64,000 bases of DNA, from NCBI RefSeq assembly GCF_900110735.1, contig NZ_FOET01000001.1:434001-498000 (forward strand). Reading direction: 5' to 3'. This DNA is from Streptomyces radiopugnans. GTDB taxonomy: Bacteria > Actinomycetota > Actinomycetes > Streptomycetales > Streptomycetaceae. Below, one piece after another: positions 1-7,146 of the stretch (positions within the stretch are counted from its first letter, which is position 1; every line of letters begins with the position of its first letter). The notes under the pieces were generated by a model, which had not been told where the DNA came from, searched no databases, and saw nothing but the letters and a program-made list of their open reading frames with translations. Both the position numbers and the translations under genes were made by a program.

Positions 1-798
1 CCAGCCGCTGGTGCGCGCCGCCACGAAGCCGGTGTCCACCCGCCCCTCGGCCACCACCAGGTGCAGCATGCCCAGTGCGAGGGCCAGATCCGTGCCGGGG
101 CGCGGGGCCAGGTGCAGGTCGGCGTGCTCGGCGGTACGGGTGCGGCGGGGGTCGACGACGATCAGCTTCCCGCCCCTCTCGCGCAGCTCGGTGAAGTAGC
201 GCAGGGCTGGCGGCATGGTCTCGGCGGGGTTGGCGCCCACCAGGATCACGCAGCCGGTGCGCGCGACGTCCGCCAGCGGGAAGGGCAGCCCGCGGTCCAG
301 CCCGAACGCCCTGTTCAGGGCGGCGGCGGCCGAGGACATGCAGAACCGGCCGTTGTAGTCGATCTGGGAGGTGCCCAGCACCAGCCGGGCGAACTTGCCC
401 AGCGCGTACGCCTTCTCGTTCGTCAGCCCGCCCCCGCCGAACACCCCCACCGCGTCCGGCCCGTACGAGCCCCGCGCCGCCGACAGCCCCGCCGCGGTGC
501 GGTCCAGCGCCTCGTCCCAGCCGGCCGGTTCCAGCGGTCCGCCGGCGCGGCGCCGGACCAGGGGCCCGGTCAGCCGCACCCGGGAGGAGAGCACGGCGGG
601 GGCGGTGCGGCCCTTGCCGCACAGCGCGCCGCGGTTGACGTCGAACGCGGTGCGCTCGACCACCTCGACCCCCTCCTCGCCCCCGGTGGGGCGCAGCCCC
701 ATGCCGCACTGCAGGGCGCAGTACGGGCAGTGGGTGTCCACGGTCGCCGCGGGCGCCCGGAGGGTCCGTCCGGCGGGCTGGGCAGTCGTCGCGCTCAT
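1..798 (-). CDS. nasA: Assimilatory nitrate reductase, molybdopterin oxidoreductase family (N-terminal part)
   Basis: This gene encodes the catalytic subunit that reduces nitrate to nitrite in the cytoplasm for nitrogen assimilation. The start ATG is at 798 and the frame is open to the window edge, so only the first 266 residues are present. The N-terminal [4Fe-4S] motif is visible as C24-x2-C27-x3-C31 with the fourth cysteine at C60 (GALCGKG). It is followed by the family's conserved stretch with a GGGGLTNEKAY loop and a NPAET segment of the Mo-bisMGD fold. The divergent neighbour at 959 is a CbiX-type chelatase, which could supply siroheme for the next enzyme, nitrite reductase. A GlnR-like double site lies directly upstream (822-848). 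Other bisMGD enzymes such as formate dehydrogenase share the fold. The chelatase neighbour and the absence of a Tat signal favour NasA. Confidence 0.85.
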   Translation of the reverse strand, partial: MSATTAQPAGRTLRAPAATVDTHCPYCALQCGMGLRPTGGEEGVEVVERTAFDVNRGALCGKGRTAPAVLSSRVRLTGPLVRRRAGGPLEPAGWDEALDRTAAGLSAARGSYGPDAVGVFGGGGLTNEKAYALGKFARLVLGTSQIDYNGRFCMSSAAAALNRAFGLDRGLPFPLADVARTGCVILVGANPAETMPPALRYFTELRERGGKLIVVDPRRTRTAEHADLHLAPRPGTDLALALGMLHLVVAEGRVDTGFVAARTSGW

Positions 799-821
799 GC
801 CGCCCAGCGTGCGTCGCGCGT

Positions 822-848
822 GTTACGCCCCGCGCCCCCGCGGGTTAC
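822..848 (-). promoter_or_regulatory. GlnR-type half-sites upstream of the nitrate reductase gene
   Basis: Read on the minus strand there are two exact GTAAC elements (848-844 and 826-822) whose starts are 22 bp apart. This is the period of the Streptomyces GlnR box (GTnAC-n6-GAAAC-n6, repeated). The second GTAAC is followed 6 nt later by GACGC, a partial GAAAC. The GAAAC between the two GTAAC copies is not conserved. The site lies 24 nt upstream of the start codon. GlnR control of nitrate assimilation is known in Streptomyces; its use here is inference. Confidence 0.45.
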
Positions 849-958
849 GGGCCCGGTACGCCGGGCTCAGTCCGCCGGGACCGGCGCCGTGAGCCGTGTG
901 CAACCGGGCGTCACAGCGGCGCAACGGCGGGGCAACCGCGGCCCGCCACACTCGCCTC

Positions 959-1765
959 ATGACCTCCCCCCTCCGCGCCCGCCCCCGCCCCGCGCCCCCG
1001 CTGGTCGCGGTCGCCCACGGCTCCCGCGAGCCCGGGGCGCTGCGCACCGTCACCGCACTGCTCGACCTCGTGCGGTCCCTGCGCCCCGGACTGCGGGTGG
1101 AGCTCGGGCACGTCGAGCTGAACGAGCCGCTGCTGCCGGACACCCTGGAGGCGCTCCCGGCGGGGGAGGCGGTCCTCGTACCGCTGCTCCTCGGCCGCGG
1201 CCACCACGTCAAGCACGATCTGCCCGGGGCCGCTGCCGCCGCCGGGCACCTGTCCGCGCCGATCGCCGCGCCGCTGGGCCCGCACCCCCTGCTGGCCGAG
1301 GCGCTGGCCGGGCGGCTGGCCGAGACGGGCTGGAGCGCCACCGGCGCGTCCCGCACCGGCGGCGTGGTGCTGGCCGCCGCCGGATCGCGCGACCCGGACT
1401 CGGCCCGGGACGCCGAACGGACGGCCGCCCTGCTCTCCGCCCGCCTCGGCGGCGTCCCGGTGGTGCCCGCCTACGCCTCGGCCGCCGAGCCGACCGTGCC
1501 CGAGGCCGTGGCCGCCCTGCGCGCCGCCGGGCGCCACGACACCGCCCTGGCCTCGTACTTCACCGCGCCGGGCCTCTTCGCCACCCGGTGCGCGCGGGAC
1601 GCCCCCGGCCTGCCCGCCGCCCGCCCGCTGGGCGCGCACCCGGCGCTGGCCCGCCTCGTCCTGCACCGCTACGACGAGGCGCTCGCCCGGGCGCGTACGG
1701 CGGCCCGCGAGCCCGCCTTCCCCGCCCTCCGCCCGGTGCGGGGCGGACTGGCCCGCGCCTCCTGA
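959..1765 (+). CDS. Sirohydrochlorin chelatase, CbiX/SirB family
   Basis: The protein has 268 aa. It is predicted to insert a divalent metal, ferrous iron for siroheme or cobalt for cobalamin, into sirohydrochlorin. The family signature VAVAHGSREPG carries the catalytic His20, and the second conserved block, GRGHHVKHD (His82/His83/His86), is present. A second, more diverged chelatase-like half begins near residue 135 with VLAAAGSRDPDS, as in the two-domain CbiX proteins. The ATG at 959 was chosen because a CACACT box ends 6 nt before it, the spacing seen at other probable leaderless starts here; an in-frame ATG at 896 is less likely. It faces the nitrate reductase gene, so a role in making siroheme for nitrite and sulfite reductases is plausible. 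The sequence does not show which metal is used. Confidence 0.85.
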   Translation: MTSPLRARPRPAPPLVAVAHGSREPGALRTVTALLDLVRSLRPGLRVELGHVELNEPLLPDTLEALPAGEAVLVPLLLGRGHHVKHDLPGAAAAAGHLSAPIAAPLGPHPLLAEALAGRLAETGWSATGASRTGGVVLAAAGSRDPDSARDAERTAALLSARLGGVPVVPAYASAAEPTVPEAVAALRAAGRHDTALASYFTAPGLFATRCARDAPGLPAARPLGAHPALARLVLHRYDEALARARTAAREPAFPALRPVRGGLARAS

Positions 1766-1837
1766 CCGCCGGCGGCGGCCCGCGCCCGCCCCGTACCCGC
1801 CCGTCCCGTACCCGCGCGCGTTGTCACCCGGGGCGGC

Positions 1838-1852
1838 TAGCGTCGGTGTATG
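1838..1852 (+). promoter_or_regulatory. -10 box and leaderless start of dgt
   Basis: TAGCGT (1838-1843) is followed by exactly 6 nt and the ATG at 1850. There is no Shine-Dalgarno sequence, so transcription probably starts at the A of the start codon. The same layout occurs at 6951 (minus strand), 13179, 13731 and 53863. Confidence 0.5.
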
Positions 1853-3226
1853 CGCGGCAGGTATGGCGATGCGTACGCCATGGACGACACGACGGACGGC
1901 ACGGACGGCACACGGGGCACGGCGGGCGGCGCGGCGGAGCACGTCGCCGGCTACGACGGGGCGGCACTGGAGCGATGGGTGCCCGAGCCCGACAAGCGGC
2001 CCGGACGCACCGCCTTCCAGCGCGACCGGGCGCGGGTGCTGCACTCCGCCGCGCTGCGGCGGCTGGCGGGCAAGACCCAGGTCGTCACGCCCGACGCCGC
2101 CGCCCGGGCATGGGACGCCACCCCCCGCACCCGCCTGACGCACTCGCTGGAATGCGCCCAGGTGGGACGGGAGTTGGGCGCCGCGCTCGGCTGCGACCCC
2201 GACCTGGTGGAGACCGCCTGCCTCGCCCACGACCTGGGCCACCCGCCCTTCGGGCACAACGGCGAGCGGGTACTGGACGAGATCGCCGGCCCCTGCGGAG
2301 GCTTCGAGGGCAACGCGCAGTCGCTGCGGCTGCTGTCGCGGCTGGAGCCGAAGCGGTTCGTCGGACGGGCCGGTGAGGACGGCGGCCCGCAGGTCTGCGT
2401 CGGCCTCAACCTCACCCGCGCCGCCCTGGACGCCGCCACCAAGTACCCCTGGCCGCGCGGCGGCCACCCCACCGACCGCGCGTCGAGGAAGTTCGGCGTC
2501 TACGAGGACGACCTGCCGGTCTTCGAGTGGTTCCGGCGCGGCGCCCCCGAGCACGGGCAGTGCTTCGAGGCGCAGGTCATGGACTGGTCCGACGACGTCG
2601 CCTACTCCGTCCACGACGTCGAGGACGGCCTCCACGCCGGCCACCTCGACCCCAACCTGCTGCTGGCCGAACCCGAGCGGCGCGAGGTCTTCGCCGTCGC
2701 CGCCGCCCGCTACGCGCCGCCCGGCACCGAGGAGGCCGAACTCGCCGGGGCCCTGGACCGGTTGCTGGAGCAGGAGTGGTGGCCGCACGGCTACGACGGC
2801 ACGGCGGTCGCCCAGGCCCGTCTGAAGGACGCCACCAGTCAGCTCATCGGCCGCTTCTGCCTGGCCGCCGAGGGCGCGACCCGGGCGGCGTACGGTTCGG
2901 GCCGGCTGACCCGCTACGGCGCCCGCCTGGTGGTGCCGCGCGCCACGCGCCTGGAGTGCGACGTGCTCAAGGCCGTCGCGGACCGGTACGTCATGCAGCG
3001 CCCCGACCAGGAGCGGCTGCGCGGCGAGCAGCGCGACATCCTGGCCGGACTGGCCGAGGCGCTGATCGCCCGCGCCCCGGACGGCCTGGATCCGCAGTTC
3101 CGCGCGCTGTTCTCGGAGGCCGGCGACGACCGGGCCCGGCTGCGCGTGATCGTCGACCAGATCGCCTCCCTCACCGACGCCTCCGCCCGCCACCTCCACG
3201 CCCGCCTCACGGACCCGGCGGCGTGA
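1850..3226 (+). CDS. dgt: Deoxyguanosinetriphosphate triphosphohydrolase-like HD protein
   Basis: This HD-domain dNTP triphosphohydrolase (458 aa) hydrolyses dGTP or other dNTPs to the deoxynucleoside and tripolyphosphate. The conserved block [14 protein letters not shown] is at residues 53-66. The metal ligands are H98 in RLTHSLE, the H127-D128 pair in [10 protein letters not shown], and a later Asp in [13 protein letters not shown]. The length fits the actinobacterial type-2 Dgt family. The ATG at 1850 was chosen because it sits at the leaderless spacing from TAGCGT. An ATG at 1880 would shorten the N-terminus by 10 residues and cannot be excluded. In many Streptomyces dgt lies close to dnaG, and here dnaG is about 10 kb downstream on the same strand. 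Confidence 0.92.
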   Translation: MRGRYGDAYAMDDTTDGTDGTRGTAGGAAEHVAGYDGAALERWVPEPDKRPGRTAFQRDRARVLHSAALRRLAGKTQVVTPDAAARAWDATPRTRLTHSLECAQVGRELGAALGCDPDLVETACLAHDLGHPPFGHNGERVLDEIAGPCGGFEGNAQSLRLLSRLEPKRFVGRAGEDGGPQVCVGLNLTRAALDAATKYPWPRGGHPTDRASRKFGVYEDDLPVFEWFRRGAPEHGQCFEAQVMDWSDDVAYSVHDVEDGLHAGHLDPNLLLAEPERREVFAVAAARYAPPGTEEAELAGALDRLLEQEWWPHGYDGTAVAQARLKDATSQLIGRFCLAAEGATRAAYGSGRLTRYGARLVVPRATRLECDVLKAVADRYVMQRPDQERLRGEQRDILAGLAEALIARAPDGLDPQFRALFSEAGDDRARLRVIVDQIASLTDASARHLHARLTDPAA

Positions 3227-3362
3227 CGGCGGCGTGACGGCGGGGGTGGCGGCGCAGACCGGTCGCCGCCCCGGGGCAGGGGCGCGGGCACCGGTCACAC
3301 ATGCGTATGAACGGGCCGTCTTCACACTCCGGCGAACCGGCCCCCTCTGCATGGTCGGCGGT

Positions 3363-3446
3363 ATGGCGACCAAGAAGTACACCGTGGCCCTGCCGGAGGA
3401 GCCGGCGCGACCGGTGGGCGATGCGGAGAAGGCCCTGCCGGGCGGG
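3363..3446 (+). pseudogene. Relic of a CopG/VapB-type antitoxin gene (5' end only)
   Basis: From the ATG at 3363 the translation begins MATKKYTVALPEE, the usual N-terminus of small actinobacterial ribbon-helix-helix antitoxins. After about 28 codons it runs into low-complexity Gly/Ala/Pro translation with no antitoxin features and no toxin gene behind it. The most likely reading is a decayed antitoxin gene. The assignment rests on one short motif. The rest of the gap 3227-3599 holds nothing I recognise. Confidence 0.35.
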
Positions 3447-3599
3447 CTCGAGGCCGGTCCGTCGGACCCGGCGGTGGCCGGGGCCCTGATGGTGGGGGCC
3501 GTCCGGCCATGGACGGCGGGGGGATCCGGTGCCGCGCGAACACGGCCGGGGGAGCGGGCCTTCGCCGCGGCCCGTACGGGCCCCGGCGCGGCCGGGTGG

Positions 3600-3628
3600 C
3601 CGGCGCCTCCGCGTCGCGGAGGCGCCGG
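3600..3628 (-). terminator. Hairpin terminator of the LPMO gene
   Basis: A perfect 13-bp stem (3600-3612 with 3616-3628) and a 3-nt loop begin 10 nt beyond the stop codon of the minus-strand LPMO gene. There is no U tract, as is usual in streptomycetes. Confidence 0.7.
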
Positions 3629-3637
3629 GGGCGCGGT

Positions 3638-4390
3638 TCAGCAGGCGCCCAGGTCCCGCCAGACCCCGGCGACGCCCGGCTCCTCGCCGCGCGTCCACCA
3701 GGCGGCCCGCCAGGCGTGGCCCCGGTGGGTGGCGGACTGGCCGCCGTTGTAGACCGTGGAGTTGTTCCAGGCGGCGGAGGAGCACTCGGCCGGCCGGGTC
3801 GGCGGCTCCGGCGTCCCGCCTCCGCCGTCACCGCCGCCGCTGCCGACCTGGATGTCCACGCAGTTGTAGAACGCGTTGGCGGTGTCCGCGACGTTCCACA
3901 CGGCGAGGATCTTGTGCTTGCCGGAGGGCAGGCCGCTCAGGGTGTGCGAGATGTTCGACGGCGGGCGGGTGCCGCCCTGGTCGAACCGCTTGAACAGCAC
4001 GCCGTCGACGTAGTAGTCCCAGGTGCTGGTGCTGTGCGCGGCGGTCAGCCGCCACTGGAAGGTGACGGTGCTGGAGACCTGGGTCACCGGCCAGTTCCGG
4101 CTGTCGTCGTCCAGGAAGGTCCACCGGGTGCCGCCGCTGCACAGGCGCGAGCCCTTGGGGGCCTCGACGCTCTGCGGCTCGTACTGCAGGCCGTCGCAGC
4201 CGGTGACCCGGCCGGTGGCGCAGTGGTCCTGGCGGCTGGGCGGGGAGGTGATCCAGCCGTGGGCGCCCGCCGAGCTTGCCGAGGTCATGACAATCGCGAG
4301 GGGCAGTGCCAGCGCGAAGGCGAAGAGCGAGGCCAGCAGCCTCGCGGGACTCCTCCGCGGCGTCCGGGGGATGTGTCCGGTCTGTCGCAT
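3638..4390 (-). CDS. Secreted lytic polysaccharide monooxygenase (AA10) with chitin-binding module
   Basis: This copper-dependent enzyme (250 aa) oxidatively cleaves chitin or cellulose outside the cell. A signal peptide (residues 1-43, ending SAGA) would be cleaved before H44, which begins HGWITSPPSRQ and becomes the N-terminal half of the histidine brace. H119 (TAAHSTSTWDYY) is the second copper ligand. The AA10 domain ends near residue 182. A Gly/Pro linker (183-200) leads to a CBM5/12-like module with AAWNNSTVYNGGQ and repeated Trp, typical of chitin binding. A strong GGAGGAGGAG lies before the ATG at 4390. A DasR-like palindrome lies 100 nt upstream. The second AA10 gene of the window, at 50468-50983, lacks the binding module. 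Confidence 0.92.
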   Translation of the reverse strand: MRQTGHIPRTPRRSPARLLASLFAFALALPLAIVMTSASSAGAHGWITSPPSRQDHCATGRVTGCDGLQYEPQSVEAPKGSRLCSGGTRWTFLDDDSRNWPVTQVSSTVTFQWRLTAAHSTSTWDYYVDGVLFKRFDQGGTRPPSNISHTLSGLPSGKHKILAVWNVADTANAFYNCVDIQVGSGGGDGGGGTPEPPTRPAECSSAAWNNSTVYNGGQSATHRGHAWRAAWWTRGEEPGVAGVWRDLGAC

Positions 4391-4489
4391 GTGGGGGCTC
4401 CTCCTCCTTCCGCGCGGGCCGGACCGGCCGGCGCGGAGCGGTACGGGGGGTGGCGACCTGCCGTGCGCAGGGCCTCGACGGTGACGATA

Positions 4490-4507
4490 GATTGGTACAT
4501 ACCAATC
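4490..4507 (-). promoter_or_regulatory. DasR-like operator (dre) upstream of the LPMO gene
   Basis: ATTGGTACATACCAAT (4491-4506) has 7-bp inverted arms and the TGGT-n4-ACCA skeleton of the DasR-responsive element. It differs from the consensus in the central CTAG. One more G-C pair flanks it. DasR controls chitin and N-acetylglucosamine genes in Streptomyces. The rest of the gap 4391-4675 shows no gene. Confidence 0.5.
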
Positions 4508-4675
4508 GTTAAGAGCGGCTTCCGGCCCGTTTCGCGGGGGTGTGACCGGGGTGCGCACGGTGCAACGGGGGTCGTCCGCCCGGGTGGAGGAGCCCGGAGG
4601 GCGGGCGAAGAGAGCGGGAATGGGCCGTTCTGTCCGCTGGCCGGATCCGGTCCGCGTCAACGGCCCCGCCCCCTC

Positions 4676-4716
4676 CCCGTCCCTTCCCCGCCGTGCCGCG
4701 GCGGGGAAGGGACGGG
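4676..4716 (-). terminator. Strong hairpin terminator after the cupin gene
   Basis: The arms 4676-4692 and 4700-4716 are perfectly complementary over 17 bp, with a short loop. The hairpin starts 7 nt after the stop codon of the minus-strand cupin gene. Confidence 0.75.
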
Positions 4717-4722
4717 CCGTTC

Positions 4723-5142
4723 TCAGTCCAGGGCGTGACCGGTGGTGCTGTCCACATGGCCGGGGATCTCCCCCTCGTGGCGGTCCCCGGTCGAGGCCGT
4801 CCCGGTGGGCTCGAACATCAGGATCGACCCGCCGTCCGAGGACGGCTTGTGCTCGGTGCCGCGCGGCACCACGAACACGTCGCCCTTGCGCAGTTCGACG
4901 GTCCTCTCGCCGCCGTCGGCGTCGCGCAGGGCGATGTCGAAGCGGCCGTCGAGGACGAGGAAGAACTCGTCGGTGTCCTCGTGCACGTGCCAGACGTGCT
5001 CGCCCCCGGTGTGGGCGATCCGGACGTCGTAGTCGTTCACGCGGGCCACGATCCGCGGGCTGTACACGTCGGTGAAGGAGGCCAGGGCCTCGGCCAGGTT
5101 GACGGGTCGCTGGGCGGCCTGGGGTACGGGTGTCTTGGTCAT
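4723..5142 (-). CDS. Small cupin-domain protein
   Basis: This is a single-domain cupin of 139 aa. The metal-binding cupin motif 1 is seen as H52-x-H54-x4-E59 (VWHVHEDTDEFF), and motif 2 supplies H98 in PRGTEHKP, so a bound metal is expected. Proteins of this size and type are usually small oxygenases, isomerases or binding proteins; the substrate cannot be read from the sequence. The start at 5142 is the only ATG that keeps the whole domain, and its upstream SD is weak. It stands alone between an LPMO and a phosphatase-like gene and ends in a strong terminator. Confidence 0.8.
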   Translation of the reverse strand: MTKTPVPQAAQRPVNLAEALASFTDVYSPRIVARVNDYDVRIAHTGGEHVWHVHEDTDEFFLVLDGRFDIALRDADGGERTVELRKGDVFVVPRGTEHKPSSDGGSILMFEPTGTASTGDRHEGEIPGHVDSTTGHALD

Positions 5143-5200
5143 GGGGACGATTCTCTGCGGTTTCCGCGCGCCGTTCACGGTGTTCCGCGGGCGCGCACCC

Positions 5201-6025
5201 TCAGGAGGCCGGTTCCGGGGCCAGGTCCGCCACGACGGCGGCGTGGTCGGACGGCCAGACGCCGCCGACCGGGCCGTCACCCGCCCGCCGTACGGCCGTG
5301 ACACGGCCGACCCCGTCCGGGCCGGGCGGCCCGACGTGGATGTAGTCGACGCGCGCGCTGGGCCGGAAGGTGGCCGCGACATAGGGGTTGGCCGCGTCCC
5401 GGGTGGCCGCCGGGGCGGCCGGGGCGGCGTACTCCCAGGCGTCCAGCAGCACTTGGCCCTCGACGGCGGGGGCCGTACGGGAGCCGCCCAGCAGGCGGAT
5501 CTCGTCGGAGTCGGGCGCCGCGTTGAAGTCCCCGGTGACCACGGGCGGGAAGTCGGTCCCGCCGCGGTGCGCCGCGACGAACTCCGCCAGGGCCGCGACC
5601 TGCCGGCAGCGCAGGGCCGAGGCGTGGGCGGCCGAGGTCAGGTGCGTGGTGAAGAACGGCACCGGGCGGCCGGGCGCGTCCAGCAGGGCGTACAGCGCCA
5701 CCCGGCCGTCGTCGCCCCCGGCCGGGGGCAGCACGGCCCGGGCCCGGTCCACCACGGGCCAGCGGCTGAGCACGGCGTTGCCGACGCCGAGTTCCGGGTC
5801 GTCCAGCCGCTTGCGCCACTGCCCGGGGACGTCCCAGGAGGCCCAGGCCCAGTGCATGTCCAGCTCGCGGGCGAGCCGTTCGGCGAGGTTCTCCCCGCCG
5901 CGGGTCCACACCTCCTGCAGGCCGACCGCGTCGGGTCGCAGTTCGCGCAGTGTGGCCAGGATCGCCTCGTACCGCTCCCGCCACGGTCCGAACCGCCACC
6001 ACACGTTCCACGTCATCACGCGCAT
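5201..6025 (-). CDS. Endonuclease/exonuclease/phosphatase family protein
   Basis: The protein has 274 aa and the complete EEP fold seen in exonuclease III, DNase I and sphingomyelinases. It begins MRVMTWNVWW, the first metal-binding strand. The metal-ligand Glu is in GLQEVW, the catalytic His in FFTTHLTS, the Asp/Asn pair in VTGDFNAAPDSDE, and the final Asp-His in WPSDHAAVV. No signal peptide or membrane segment is present, so it acts in the cytoplasm. Substrate classes range from DNA to phosphoinositides, and nothing nearby narrows the choice. It is separated by 58 nt from the cupin gene on the same strand. Confidence 0.85.
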   Translation of the reverse strand: MRVMTWNVWWRFGPWRERYEAILATLRELRPDAVGLQEVWTRGGENLAERLARELDMHWAWASWDVPGQWRKRLDDPELGVGNAVLSRWPVVDRARAVLPPAGGDDGRVALYALLDAPGRPVPFFTTHLTSAAHASALRCRQVAALAEFVAAHRGGTDFPPVVTGDFNAAPDSDEIRLLGGSRTAPAVEGQVLLDAWEYAAPAAPAATRDAANPYVAATFRPSARVDYIHVGPPGPDGVGRVTAVRRAGDGPVGGVWPSDHAAVVADLAPEPAS

Positions 6026-6168
6026 CCGCCGCCCCGCTCCCTGCGTCGCCCCTGGTGGGCCATGGGTGTACCCCTTCCACCGCCCCGGTACCCGCCCGAC
6101 GTGACGCGCAGCGGTCCGCGGGGGAAACGGTTCGGGTACGCCCGATCCGGACGCTCCGGGGCCCCGCG

Positions 6169-6951
6169 TCAGTCGGCCGACTCCAGGAAGTCCGCTATCG
6201 CCGGGGCGAAGGACGGGTCGCGCACGGCCGTCAGATGGTCGCCGTGCAGGGTCCGCAGCGAGGCGTGGGGGAGCGCGTCGGCGAGCACCCGGGGGCGCCC
6301 GGCCAGCGGGTCGTCCGCGCCCGCGAGCACCAGGGTCGGCACGGTGACGTCCGCCAGCGCGGTCGGGCCCTGGTGCATGGACCTGCCCTGTGCGGCCAGG
6401 GCGCGGCGGTCGGCGCCCACCTCGTCCGCCCAGATCCGCAGGCCCGCCATCCGCAGCGGTACGTCGGCCGGATCGTCCGCGAGCAGCGCCGCCACCACCA
6501 GTTCGGGGGGCAGTTCACGGGTGTCCACACCGCCCAGCTCGACCACCCCGGCCCCCACCCCGCCGACGACCAGCCGGGTGACGCGCTCGTCCCGGGCGGC
6601 GGCCAGCAGCGCGGTGACCGCGCCCATCGAGTAGCCCACCAGGTGCACCCGTCCCTCGCCGAGGACGTCCAGCAGGCCCAGCAGGTCGCGCGCCATGGCC
6701 TCCTCGCCGTAGCGGCGGGCGTCGTGCGGCTTGTCGGAGCGGCCGTGGCCGCGCGCGTCGATGCCGACCACCCGCCGTCCCCGCCGGGTCAGCACCTCGA
6801 CGACGCCGGGACGGACCCAGTTGGTGTGGGTGTCGGCGATGAAGCCGTGGTGCAGCACCACGACCGGCAGCCCGCTGTCCCCGCCGGGCGCCGGGTCCCA
6901 CCGGTGGTAGCGGATGGTCACGCCGTCGAAGGAGGTGAACTCTCGTGTCAT
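6169..6951 (-). CDS. Alpha/beta-fold hydrolase
   Basis: This cytoplasmic serine hydrolase has 260 aa. The oxyanion-hole segment VLHHGF lies at residues 32-37, and the nucleophile elbow GYSMG places the Ser at 108. The acid is in AGADDPLAG and the catalytic His in HGDHLTA near the C-terminus. GIDARGHGRSDKP is the usual epoxide-hydrolase/haloperoxidase-like signature. The substrate is unknown. The ATG at 6951 is preceded, on the minus strand, by TACGGT and exactly 6 nt, indicating a leaderless mRNA. It is divergent from the LAL regulator at 7147, so that regulator could act on it, but this is inference. Confidence 0.88.
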   Translation of the reverse strand: MTREFTSFDGVTIRYHRWDPAPGGDSGLPVVVLHHGFIADTHTNWVRPGVVEVLTRRGRRVVGIDARGHGRSDKPHDARRYGEEAMARDLLGLLDVLGEGRVHLVGYSMGAVTALLAAARDERVTRLVVGGVGAGVVELGGVDTRELPPELVVAALLADDPADVPLRMAGLRIWADEVGADRRALAAQGRSMHQGPTALADVTVPTLVLAGADDPLAGRPRVLADALPHASLRTLHGDHLTAVRDPSFAPAIADFLESAD

Positions 6952-6963
6952 GGGCCGACCGTA
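6949..6963 (-). promoter_or_regulatory. -10 box and leaderless start of the hydrolase gene
   Basis: On the minus strand TACGGT (6963-6958) is followed by 6 nt and the ATG at 6951-6949, with no Shine-Dalgarno sequence between. Confidence 0.45.
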
Positions 6964-7146
6964 GGACGGCCGGCAGCGGCCCGGCGGTCGCGGGGAAGGC
7001 CGTTGTGCGAGCGCACACGCCGCCCGGCCGGCCGCTGGGCCGCGGCCGCGACCTGGTCTTATTGTCATGGACACTATGTGGGCTCGGTGCTGTCGTGGAA
7101 GGACACCCGGGCCACCTGGGAGTCCCTTCCGAGGAGGGATGCGCGG

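Noticed and set aside
911-3382. An 823-codon minus-strand frame over the chelatase and dgt genes
   Set aside because: Antisense of two well-supported genes with no recognisable domain.
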